Assembly (NCBI GenBank): GCA_030248065.1
Contig: JASAMV010007832.1
Coordinates: 1-64,000 of the forward strand
Reading direction: 5' to 3'
Source: Rhynchonema sp. JSB1_4
Lineage: Eukaryota; Nematoda; Chromadorea; Monhysterida; Xyalidae
Length of the DNA stretch: 64,000 nucleotides
In this document: piece after piece, positions 47,301 to 58,800 of the stretch
Numbering within the stretch: the first letter of the stretch is position 1
Layout: each line of letters opens with the position of its first letter
Program-made: the position numbers and the translations under genes
The notes under the pieces: generated by a model
What the model saw: the letters and a program-made list of their open reading frames with translations, nothing else
The model's database searches: none
Told to the model about the DNA's origin: nothing

Positions 47301-50300
47301 TGGTATAAAATCGGTATTTTTCACTCCAAATAGGCGAAAAATCACGCGCTACGCGCGAAATTAGCGTTTTAGAGCACATTTTCATCAAAATTTCGACCTA
47401 AAAGTTTTCTCCCCCCCCCCCCGTAGCTCGGCCGGTACAGTCGGTAGGTTGCCGCCCCACATTTTTGGTGGTACAGTAGGTTGCCGCCCCGCCTGGGTAG
47501 CTGCTAGGCCTGGGCACAATACCACTTTTGACACCCAATACCAACACCCAATACCAATACCGGCCCTGTACCAATACCCAATACCCAATACCAAATTGGT
47601 GACCCAATACCATAGTAGTGGCAGGCCCATGTGTGGGAGGTAAGTATGATGCGGGGTTGGGACCGGAAGCGTGAGAGGTATGATTTTGGTCACCCAAAAA
47701 GGCGAAAAAACACCGTTTTTGTGATACAATTTTGGCCAAAAAATGAGGTAAAAATAGTACTTTTTCCTAATTTTCGCCGAAAATCGCCTAAAAATAGGTA
47801 TTATGGGTGGGTTTGGGAAAATAAGGTCGAAAAACACCGATTTTTGCCTTAAAAAGGTATAAAATTGCTTGTGGAGAGGTATGAATTGAAGTTGTGAGAG
47901 GTAAGTACTCCACCCCCCCCCTCAACCCCCCTCGGGTTTTGTGGTAGGTAAGTACGGAGAGGGGAGGGGTGGGGGTAACCCCCCAACCCCCCTGCCACTA
48001 CTATGCCCAATACCAATACCCAATACCAGATCAATACTACTGAAGTGCCTGGTATTGGGTTTGGTATTGGGTTGGTATTGATTGGGCAGGTATTGGTATT
48101 GGGTATTGGTCTTAGTATTGGTTTGGTATTGGGTTTTTGGTTTGGTATTTGGGTTTTGAGTCAGGTATTGTGTTTGGTATTGGTATTGGTTATAAAAATT
48201 GCTAACATATCTTTGATGTTGCCGGGATGGCAGTGCCGCAATGCAATCATGTTGTTGTGTGTCTTTGAGAGACGAACAGCACCAAATCACAATACACAGA
48301 ATATATTGCCGAATTTTCGACACTCAATAGTGTCCTCGTCAGGGCTAAAATCAAGGTTGATCAACCTTGATTTTAGCCCTGACGAGGACACTATTGTGTC
48401 GAAAATTCGGCAATATATTCTGTATATTGTGATTTGGTGCTGTTCGTCTCTCAAAGACACACAACAACAAAAATTGCTAACATTTATAAAAAAACTAAAT
48501 AAAACACTGCTACACACTTCTTTTGGTATTGGGTTTTCTGGATTAGTATTGGGTATTGGTTTTGACCCAATACCCGGGAAAACCCAATACCAATACCAGG
48601 CCAGCTTCAATACCAATACCCAATACCAGAATTAGACCCAATACCAATACCAAACACTGGCATTGGTATTGGTATTGGGTATTGTGCCCACCCATAGTAG
48701 CTACACCACTGGTGGTGGGTCCCCCAAATTCATCTATTTATCGTCAACACTTTTTGATTTCATCTATCTATCGTCAACACTTATGGGCTAATCTATCTAT
48801 CGTCAATAAATTTTGGGAACAATCTATCTATCGTCAACACATTTCGAACCCAAAATTGACATTTTTGACTCAAAATGGCTCAAAATCGGTATTTTTACCC
48901 CAGATAGGCAAAAAATCGCGCGCTACGCGCGGATTTGGTTCATCTATGTACATTTTCATTAATATTTAAACATGATTACCTACTTAGTGCACTATACTAT
49001 ACCTTGATTTTTGGCGACCCCCCAGATTTTGGACTTGGGTCATCTATCTATCGTCAACACATTTCGGGTCCCAACCTATCTGTCGTCAACACCCTGGCCA
49101 AGTACTACGCTGCAAATTACCGTAATTTTAGTCTCTAAAAATAACATCTACTCTTAATTTAGTGACTGGCTTGTGAGAAAAACACCGTTTTATTTCCAAA
49201 AAAACGGAAAAACACCGTTTTTTCTTGAGTCGGATAAGTTTCCGGAGTTTCTTCTCTAAAAAGATGTTTTTTCGATCTCTAAAATGGGGAAAATTTTACT
49301 CAGAGTTTAATACCATGTCGTAAAATGGATTTAAAATGTTTTAATGGGACCAAAACAGCTTAAAAGAACGCGTTTTAGTCCTAAAAACACACGTGCAACC
49401 CTTGTTTGATAATAATAGTAAACAAGTCAGAAACGTCTAAAAATAGGTTTTCACCTTGGAATTCCTTAAGTACTGGAAATTTATTTGAAAAGTTATCCAG
49501 TTAGTCACTATACCGATAACACAACACACACATACATGCAACATCCATTGTGTCATCTCATTTCATTTTCACCACTTACTGCTTCCTGGTGAATTACTGA
49601 TTTTATTTTGTTGATTTGCAGAGGGTACATTGCGGTGCCGTGTGCGTCTACCCGGCGCGTGTGACCGACGCCGCTCAACGTCTCAAAAAGCACAAAGCTG
49701 AAAAAGTCGGACTCGCTTCTGGTGAGTCATCCATCACAGCACGATAAAAGACAAAAAGGTTCTGTTTTATTTGTACATTATTGTAAAAATTGTCTATTAT
49801 TTATTTGCAGTCGCCGGCGGTTTCCCATCGGGTCAATATCGCATCGAGTCACGATTGCTCGAAATTCGATTGGCGATCGAAGACGGAGCCACCGAAATCG
49901 ACACCGTGATTAATCGATGCGCCGCGCTGACTGATCAATGGAAAGGTCTGATTCGGTACCGTCAACGCCGTTTATAGTGACATAATCTACAGTTGCGGAT
50001 GGAAAGAACCGGTTTTTCGCAACTGTAACTTAATCGGCGAGGGCGAGACGTGATATATTTCAAGTGACCATGAAGAATATTTGCCATAAAAGTGGTCATA
50101 GAAGTTTACGGCAAATTGACTGCCGAAACATGTCATTCAAATATATTTGTATCACTGTAAAGAAGGTAAACTGTAAAATGACGCCAGTAAAATAATAAAT
50201 TGACAAAATAACCGTAAAATAACTTCAGTTGTGTACGACGAGCTTTGTCAGATGCGAGCCGCCTGCTCCAACTTGGCGCATCTCAAAACCATCCTTGCAA

Positions 50301-51240
50301 CGGGCGAACTGGGCACAAACGAAAGGATTTACGCCGCTAGTATGGCCGCTATGATGGCTGGTTGGTATTTGAGAACACATTTGTTTCTTTTTTTTAGATC
50401 AAATGTAAATGTCGGTTTATACTCTGGACTGCCTGGCGGCAGTAGCAGTCTGAAATTTGTGGCTGTCCGTTCGCTCAGCTTATTAACAGAGCAAGAACAG
50501 TAGGTGGCAGGCAGCGGTCAATGGACAGAGCGGAACATGCAATCACCACAAACAATCACTGCCTTGCCGGGCACTTCTGTATCGTTGTGACTTCTCCGGA
50601 TTTTGACTTCTGCTTCCCGAAAGTCGGAAGTATAAATCGACCAAATTTTTTCAGGCAGTGATTTCATAAAGACCAGCACCGGCAAGGAGTCGGTCAACGC
50701 AACACTGCCAGTCTCGCTGATAATGTGTTTTGCGATACGCGATTATTATGAGAAAACTGGGATCAGGGTTGGTTAAATGGGTTGGGTTTACATTACTCAT
50801 AGGAGCATGATTGGGGAATCAGCATTTTCGGGCACCACCGAATCACCGATGCAAACATTGGCCACAAAGACAAGATTGATGAAGCGTATAAATGATGCCA
50901 GTTGGCAGACGAATGTATGCTTGAAAAGCTTTTCCAAAATTATGTAACAGCACAGCGTCTTGCCCGTTTCGTTTTGTTTCCACACGGGCGGTGCCCCGGG
51001 GCCTCTGCATTGCTAATGCACCAGCTGGCCATGCTGGCCCAAAACATAACCCAAACCTGTCAAATGTGTCATCAGGTCGGTTTCAAACCAGCGGGCGGCA
51101 TACGAACGGCGGCCGAGGCGTTGTCCTATCGCTGTCTAGTCGAATCGATCTGCGGTGCTGAATGGCTCACTCCCTGTTTGTTCAGGATCGGGGCCAGCAG
51201 TCTGTTGGATGACGTCGAGAGGGCAATAGTCAGTGTTTGA
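44391..51240 (+). CDS. DERA: Deoxyribose-phosphate aldolase, seven exons
   Basis: Cytosolic class I aldolase that splits 2-deoxyribose-5-phosphate into glyceraldehyde-3-phosphate and acetaldehyde, in deoxynucleoside breakdown. Exons: 44391-44582, 44671-44826, 49622-49721, 49811-49945, 50229-50360, 50655-50767, 51076-51240; joins are in phase and give 330 residues (human 318). Family blocks in order: IDLTTLSGDD, VCVYPARV, ASVAGGFPSGQ, LEIRLAIEDGATEID (catalytic Asp), HLKTILATGELG, SDFIKTSTGKE, VGFKPAGGIRTA (Schiff-base Lys) and LFRIGASSLLDD. The N-terminal 40 residues differ from vertebrates. Intron 2 is 4.8 kb and consists mainly of transposable elements; the others are short. A TTCAG lies 12 nt before the ATG. 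Confidence 0.97.
44879..45785. mobile_element. TIR element CATAGTAGTGGCAG family, copy A (interrupted)
   Basis: Starts CAGTGTAGTGGCAGG and ends CCAGCCACTACTATG; homologous to 47611-48005 and split by the hAT-like element at 45263-45766. I see no target duplication. Confidence 0.65.
45263..45766. mobile_element. hAT-like MITE, TAGGGTTAGAG family, copy 1
   Basis: Ends TAGGGTTAGAG and CTCTAACCCTA, 8-bp duplication CTCCCCAG on both sides (45255-45262, 45767-45774). Interior is rich in GTCGGGT repeats in inverted orientation around a unique core. Confidence 0.93.
46030..47010. mobile_element. hAT-like MITE, TAGGGTTAGAG family, copy 2 (carries an insertion)
   Basis: Same ends as copy 1, duplication ACCATAAG at 46022-46029 and 47011-47018. 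Without the 460-bp insertion and its duplication it is the same size class as copy 1. Confidence 0.93.
46115..46574. mobile_element. hAT-like element nested inside 46030-47010
   Basis: Ends TATACTGTCA and TGCCAGTATA are inverted; duplication CCCAGATG at 46107-46114 and 46575-46582. Interior is full of CCGTTTTTTTTCC-type runs. Related ends occur at 53962-54324. Confidence 0.88.
47611..48005. mobile_element. TIR element CATAGTAGTGGCAG family, copy B
   Basis: Ends CATAGTAGTGGCAGG and CCTGCCACTACTATG; duplication CCCAATAC at 47603-47610 and 48006-48013, taken from the surrounding minisatellite. Confidence 0.92.
48251..48470. repeat. 220-bp palindrome centred on 48360/48361
   Basis: Arms of about 110 bp meet at AAGGTTGATCAACCTT with no spacer. 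Only a few differences separate the arms (for example CACTCAATAGTG against CACTATTGTG). Confidence 0.9.
49142..49621. repeat. AT-rich element remnant before DERA exon 3
   Basis: TAGTGACTGGCT and AGTTAGTCACTA are loose inverted ends (about 49160-49512); the TTCCTTAAGTACTGGAAA block recurs near 46200, 47075 and 54250. No target duplication found. Confidence 0.4.
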
Positions 51241-52863
51241 ATGTATGTGCAATAGATTTTATTTGTTCATTCTTTGCTATATTGTTGACTTGTCAACATA
51301 TTGTTCTTGAAAATGCAGTCTGCCCTCTTTATGGTGACGTGATCTCCACCCGGGATTTGTTGGTATGGTAGCTACGTACTGGTACTATAACGATATCGTA
51401 CGGTCTTTCCGAGGTTTGGGGACGAAAATATCGTTGAAAAATATTCACCATGTGAAAGATACCTAGGATTACTGTGAAAAGAGCAGACTCGCCCAGACGA
51501 AATTATTTGACAGTCGTTTTGATGATCTTCCAAATTATCGATTGACCAGAGGTACTTTGTTGATTGCATCCTCTTGTAGTTGGTTTGGCACGTAGTAAGG
51601 GACATGAAAAATGTTACGTTTTAACATCGGACCGTCCTTGTGTACATTCCGTCCAAAGAAATCTAAATTAACTAAATTTATTGTTTACTGTGATTTGCAA
51701 CCGAAAATTTTACTCCCTGTACTGTACCATGACATATCGCTGGCTGATTGTACATGTGTGCTTGCTCACTGGATAATGGAATGCTCTCTCTATCACAATG
51801 TGCTACTACACAAATGCGCAGTATTAAAGTTCCCCGATAAAATGCGGATAGATTTCTTCATACATCATTTGCATCAATATAAACGTAGACAGCTCACAAC
51901 CGCGATAACAAAAAAACAACGCAGGGCGATAACAAAACTTACGATGTGATAATTAGAAGCGTTCGATAATAAAGAATAAGTCGCATAACAAGAAATTAGC
52001 AAAAGGATGGACCATAAAAATCTGCATAGACAAAGACAATGACAACAAAAGTTTTGTTCTTCAGATTCGGTTCATGATTTCACAGATATTGCACCGGTAC
52101 GTTTGAACAATACATGATTCTCAATTATACATTATAATACCCTGAGATAAGGAAGGAATAGCCACAGAGGTTAACACGAAAGTATCGGGTCCAGCAAAAG
52201 CCGTCTCTTTCCAGGTAGTATAGTAATAGGTAGTATGCCAACACGAGCCCGATTTCAGATGTGGCAGATTAGTCAAACATTCAAACGTGGCTGCTGATTT
52301 GGCACTCGTTACACGTTGTGGAATACAACGTGGCGCACGAGGATTTTCTCTCTGTTCGTTTTGTGTGTGACCACACCACCTGCGAAAACGGGCTAGTTTG
52401 CCTTATGCAGTTACGTTTAGCTTGTTGCAAAAAACATGGTGTCAAGAAAATGACTGCATTTATCCCCTCCTTGTTTATGCAGCCAGTGAAATATTTTAGA
52501 GGCAACAAAGTTCCCTTGTGTTGCGTCCTCAGCTTCGGACCGCTAAAATAGCGCATATACTAATACATAAAAGGAAAAAATACACATAAATGGCACTACG
52601 CCAACACAAGCCCGATTTCGGGGATGGCAGATTAGTGAAGATTACTTTACTAATCAAACTTAAGATAATTTGTTTCGGATTTCGAAACCTTGACCACAGG
52701 TTGTTCTGAGAAAAACTAAACAGAACAACCTATGGTCAGGCGAGCGTGAGATGCCGGAGATATTGTCTCAATTTAATCAACTTTCCACATTAATAGAAAT
52801 CTGGCCACAATTTACATTCAGGTCAAAGTCTGTTCTCTTTCACATTTTTTCACGCTCTTCCAA
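51241..52863. other. Intergenic region with repeat copies
   Basis: A copy of a TIR repeat (GCCAACACGAGCCCGATTTC) lies at about 52236-52400, a fragment at 52600-52640; a third copy is at 56666-56834. A short hairpin (GACCACAGGTTGTTCTG / CAGAACAACCTATGGTC) spans 52690-52739. No gene seen. Confidence 0.55.
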
Positions 52864-55800
52864 TCATTTTGTCATAAACCCAAACACGTTCGGCGCACAG
52901 TCTTCATGGGAGTTCGACGCCGCCAGTTCCTGGTCTCGGCCGAGTCGGTGTTGTTGTCGGTCAGAGGTCATTGTCGCGGTCGGGTTCACATCCTGCGGCT
53001 GGTCGTAATACTCGTAGAAACTCGATGATGGCTGATTGGTGGCAATTTGCGACGCAAAGTCCTCCGGTCGATATTGAGTTTGGTCGATGGCCGACCCGAG
53101 GAACTGCAGGGGGGTTCATGAGTTGAATTTAAAATTTGTTTTTTTTTCACCTGTTCACGAAATTGTTTCTTCTGCCAACAATCTACACGGCATTCATGGT
53201 GCTGTTGTTGAAACATTTACGATCTCAGCCCGTGACCAAGTCACTATTACCTGGCTGTTTACGATCTACATACAACTACAACATGATTGTTTCCAGAGAT
53301 GATGAACAAGATATAGCAAATTTCTAATTTCTTTGCCTCGTTCATTTTTACTGACGCAGGAAAACTGCCATTCGAAGCCGAGGCAGGCAACAAGCTCAAC
53401 ACACAGTCAACAAGCCAGGCAGCTGGCCCGTGTGCGCTTCAAATGTTTCAGTCACACAAGCTGTATGTGTGTGTCAGCTGCGTGGCTTGTTCACTGCGTG
53501 TTGAGCTTGTTGCCTGCTTCGACTTCGAACGGGAGTTTCCTCGCATCTGTAAAAATACATGAGGGAACGATATTAGAAACTTACTATAACAACAAAAAAA
53601 ACGACACAAACACAGGAACGATCATACCAGCGCTTGATCGTCCCGAGCGCGATATCCGTGGTGGTCAAACGTCATGGCGCTGATTTCGGTGGCCAACAGC
53701 GATGCGTTATTGGCGGCTGGTGCTGTAATGCGAGAATATTTATGCTCTCTCATTTCAACCGAAAAAAATCTAAGATTGAATGCAACACATCGAACAAAAA
53801 ATGATGGTCGAACCCAAACCTAGTGCGACTCGGGTACGAGATTGGTGTCACGCGACTTGTGAGCACTAGATAAAAACGACTTTTCAAAAATGGAGCAATC
53901 GCTAAATAAAAACGACTTTTCGGATTCGGCCCCTCCTCTGGCCAAAAGCTGGATCGCCACTTACACTTGCGGGCCGAAAAAAAACGTTTTTAAAAAAAAA
54001 CAAAAAAACCGTTTTTTTTCCGAGGCCGAAATTTTTCCAAGTGGCAACTTTTGGAAAAAACGGTTTTTGTTCCAAAAATTTCAGAGATATTTTCCAAGGT
54101 TGCGAGACGATGTTGTCAAAACCAATGTAAATCGGTACTAAACAGTTCAAAATAAGCACTTTTTAGTCTCCAAGTGCATTTTTAGCCTGTTTCAGTCCAT
54201 TTCCCGATAAAATTTTCTCCAAAATAGGCGTTTTTTGACCATGGGTGTCCTTAAGTGCTGGAAAAATATTTGAAAAAACGGTTTTTTTCCAAAAATATAT
54301 TTTGCGGAAAAATACGCAAGTATACCGCCACTGACGAGTTACATAGATGAATGAAAACTACCGTATACGTACCTTGCCAGGCCGCCCCGGCCGCAGCGCC
54401 CGTTTGATGTCCATAATGGCACGTACAAGGCGCCGGTGCACTGGTCTGCTGCGTGGCGATCTGCGAGCGCACAGAGCACTGCTCGTGTTGTACATGTATC
54501 TGCGACCGTACACCATGTTGTTGTTGCTGTTGTTGTTGTTGTTGTTGTTGCTGTTGTTGTTGTCGTTTGTCATAAGTCTGATTGTTCATTATCTGTCGAC
54601 TTCCCATATGAGCCAACAGGCCGCGCGAGTGTCGGCCGCGTAGCGCGACATTGCCGCCGCGCGCCGGCGGCGTCTCGCTCTCGGGCGGCGATTGGCTGCC
54701 GAGCGACGGGTTACTGTGGTCGGCTCGATGCTGATTGGTCCACGGCTGTTGTTGTTGTTGTTGTTGATCCATCAATTTCGCGCGCACGGCGGCCGCATCG
54801 ATTTCTCGTTGACGTTTTTGATTTTCATAGTCAATAGGCATTGCTGATGCAGCTGCAGATGCACAATTGTCATAATATGCAGCCGACTGTGAAACATCAG
54901 CTTGTCGGGGCACAGGTACTGGTGGTGGTGCGTTGGTCTGAGGACTGTCTTCATTTGGTGAGTACAACAAGCGCACGGCACGGTATGGGCAGGGTTGGTC
55001 GGGCAGCTCGCGGCACGCTGAAATAGAACAATAACTGATATGATTTTGGTGTCACGTGGCCAGCTGGTGCATTCGCATTGACGAGGATGTAGCGGTGCAC
55101 CAGTGCCCGTCGGTGAAGACGCGTCGAACCGGGCAACCAACGACATACTGCAGCGCAATTCACATTACACAGTTTATTTATATTTATAAGTGACACCATC
55201 CGAATAAGGCATTTTCGGTCCGTACAGAATATTCACTGGTGATGGATGATCAGGACAGAAACGGGACAGGATGAAGACCAAATTGTCGTTAAGATATCGA
55301 CTATACTATACACATGGAGTTTCAACAGAGAGAATCAAATGACGAAAAGAGATCACAAGACACAATGATTAATATCGGTCATTCTGTATGCATCACTGGC
55401 ACCTACCATTTTTTACCATCTTGGAAACAAATCAACAACTCCAAAACATCAACTTACAACACTAGCAAAAAAGTACCGTATAGTCCAGCCACAAACTCAT
55501 GAGACGACTTACTTTGAAGTTGACTTCAACGGATCCAATAATGTTCCGGTTCCACGTATTTCGGAAATGAAAGAAAGAGAAACGCATGTATTTTTTAAAA
55601 ACACGCTCTCCACCTCGGTGCGTAAATTCCCTTTTGACTCCCAAAACATTTGTGTGTTGAACGAGGTTGCTGTTCGCGTAAGCACGCAACAAATTGAGGT
55701 CAGCCAGCTGGAACTTGTCATCATGTCTCTCGGACCAATCTCTTTCTTTTGTTTGCGAAAACCCGTGTAACCGGCGCATTTTTTAATCTGGTCAAGCAAG

Positions 55801-58800
55801 CTTTAAAAAGAGTCGTCTCACATGAGCACGTGGCTGGACTATACGCTCGCTTTGGATATGAGAGTCTTTTGAGTGAGCAAGTGTGCGTAAGTCACTTGAG
55901 ATCGCCACAAACATCATCTATAAATTCTTAAACGCACCCGAATATATCAATTGATCACCCAAATTGTACATCGGGCGTTGGCCGGCCGTAGGATGGACGC
56001 CATCACGCTCCGGTAGGTCTTCGGTGCGGAAATAGATCTGAATATGGAAATAATGAGGAGAACATGTTTCGCATGACACTTATCGGCACTGCAATCGAAT
56101 TAATTCTTTTTGGTAATCAACGCTTTACATTCCAGGTCTCCACAGCTAGCAGTTACTTTATAAAAATTATCTTTACGCCTGCTTTTGTAGCATGACCATA
56201 CTATCGTGCTTAAAATAGTACTCGAACTAAAAGAAGAACAAAGAAGAAGAAGAATCAATGTTAAGATCAAACCAACGCGTACCTTCTCACTGGGTGGTGG
56301 CTGTCCATCCCTATCCTTTAGTTGTCCCCCATCACTGCCCAACACCACAATCACCCCGATGCCCTCAATACACGGACCACCATAAGGGGCGACACGCAAC
56401 GCCAACAGCGAGTGATCGGGCAGCGTGTATTGCGAACGGAAATTAGCCGATTGATTCGCGAACGGGGACGGAACGCACCTGGAACGGGGGGGGGGGGAGG
56501 CTGTTTAGGCTCGGTGGTGTTGATGCACTGTGGGGAAGTAACACTGCACTAAGCAGTGACGTAGTTGGTCCGAGCAAAAAAGCTAGCTAGCCAGTTTGGG
56601 GGGTATGGGTTTGGGAGCAAGAAAGCTACCACCTAGCAGTTGGGGGAAGGGGGTATTACCCCAAGCCTACGACTGAGCCTGATTTCGAAGATGGCAGAGT
56701 AGTAAAACATTCATACGTGGCTGCTGATTTGGGAAATGTTACACGCTGTGGAATACAAAATGGTCACGAGGATTTTCTCTTTCTATTCGTTTTGTGAGCA
56801 CGCCACCTCCAAAATCTGGCTCGTGTTGGCGCAGTTTGGCATCTACCCTCCACATGCATTGAAACCTTTCTATTGCTGTACCGAATGGAAGAAAGCGATC
56901 AGATAATCAACTAACCACATTTCCAAAGTTCGATGTTTGCGCAACAGTTCTCGTTGATTGGGTATGACCGGCAGTGGTGTCTGTGAAATCAACCAAAATA
57001 TGCCATAGGTTACGACACAACGAAAGATGTCAAACTTGTGGTGCTCGGTCCGGCGCACCTCGGTTTTGATCAAAGTGATCTTTTTCGAGCGTTACTGATG
57101 CACACGGTTTTTTTGCCACTAATGGTGGCTCGTTGGGCCACTAAAAATTTTGAATGAGCCACGAGATTTTGACAAATGCGCCACAACCAATGAGCCACTT
57201 AGAATTTCAGGGAACCTGCACTCAAATAAGATCAAACCACTAGATTTATGGCAAACGAGCCACCTATGGGCCACTGGCGCATTTTCGAAAAACCCTGCTG
57301 GTGCACTCGCTTTCGATCACTATAGACTAAACTCGTTGTGTTCAGCCTTTTGTAAAGAACTTTCGACAAAACAGGGCCAGACGGATCACAAAGTTTGAAA
57401 CACCAAGATGAAGCTCTCAACGATTTTGTCTTGTTTGTTTGTTCGAACATATTATTTTTGTTCGAAAATGTCCGAGTGAAGAACTAGAGCCGCCGTCTAT
57501 TCAGAGAATGCGGCATCATAAAGGTATTTAGCTTTGATAGCATTTAATAGTTTAATCGTAAAATATTAATAAAATAGCACATTTAATAGTATTTTAAAAA
57601 GCATAACATCAAAAACTAACCGATCGCCAAATGTCGGGTTCGACTTGTCCGTGCGAGCGTTCCAGCATCGCCATATGGATGGGACAGCTGAGTGACTGGC
57701 TCAAAATCAGCACGTTCTTTTTGTCGGTCGTTTCGGCGATCGCCACCAAGTGCTGGGCTTGTGGTGGCTGGCTGGATTGACTGCAAATGCAAGTGTTCGT
57801 ACAGTGCAACCTGTTTATGACGGCGGCCCTCTCTGGAGCGATATGACGGGTGAAAGCGGAGATTTTTGGTCCAAAAGTACCCTTTCTTGGTCCAAAATGG
57901 CCAAAAATCGGGTCAAAAATCGACCAAAGGTGCAAAAAAGCGCGCTTCTCGCGTTTCATGCACATTTTAACCTAAAAAATGAATTCTCGCGAAAGCAGTA
58001 TGGTACAGAATCTCCCCCTCAGAAGTAGCCACAGGACTGGACGTACCCCATAATATCCGGTCGTTTCAAGTTTATCTTCGCGATCGCCTTTTGTCGTCCG
58101 GTCATATTAACGGCGTATTCGACCTGCACTTGTTGGACACGACCTGACAAAATTGTGTTTCTATAGTAAGTTTCTAATTTCGTTGCCTCATGCATTTTTA
58201 CAGACGCAGAGAAACTCCCGTTCGAAGTCGAGGCAGGCAACAAGCTCAACACACATAGTCAACAAGCCACACAGCTGACACATACAGCTTGTGCGACTGA
58301 AACATTCGAAACGCACACGAGCCAGCTGCGTGGCTTGTTGACTGTGTGTTGAGCTTGTTGTCTGCCTCAATTTCGAACGGGAGTTTACCTGCGTCTGTAA
58401 AAAAGCATGAGGCAACGAAATTAGAAATTTACATACTCTGACAATTCTTTTGGGAGAAACTTTTCAAGCTGATCCGTAAAGCGCATGATGCGTGCACTGG
58501 CTATAGCGGTCACGTGACTTCTGTAGTCAGTGCACGCATAATGCGCTTTACGGGTCAGGCAACGCGGTTGAAAAGTTTCTCCCAAAAGAATTGCCAGAGT
58601 ATATATGATAACATTAATTTATGTCTCTGTTGAAGCTTTTTTGAAGTGTTATTGAAGTCTTTTTTGTAAATCAGTAACGAGTAACTCACTTAGTTTAAGC
58701 GCCTTTTATAGTGATGGTGAAACATTCTATAGCGCAATTCGTGATTGATTCTTTGGCATCCGAAACCACCACACCATGGGTAATATTTTCGAAACGGTGT

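Larger units (their letters stand above)
47505..48696. mobile_element. hAT-like element built of inverted CCAATAC/GTATTGG minisatellites
   Basis: Ends TAGGCCTGGGCACAATACC and GGTATTGTGCCCACCCATA, duplication GTAGCTGC/GTAGCTAC (one mismatch). The left arm has CCAATACC units and the right arm GGTATTGG units, so the whole element is a degenerate palindrome. It carries a second element and a 220-bp perfect-looking palindrome. Confidence 0.8.
44827..49621. other. DERA intron 2: nested transposons and minisatellites
   Basis: The intron holds at least five elements with 8-bp duplications, two of them inserted inside others, plus copies of C-rich and AT-rich repeats and CATCTATCTATCGTCAACAC direct repeats (48730-49095). 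Nothing in it looks coding. Confidence 0.85.

Noticed and set aside
54480..54640. Plus-strand poly-Leu/poly-Val frames over the GTT repeat
   Set aside because: They are shadows of the minus-strand poly-Q exon, which has splice sites in phase at both ends.
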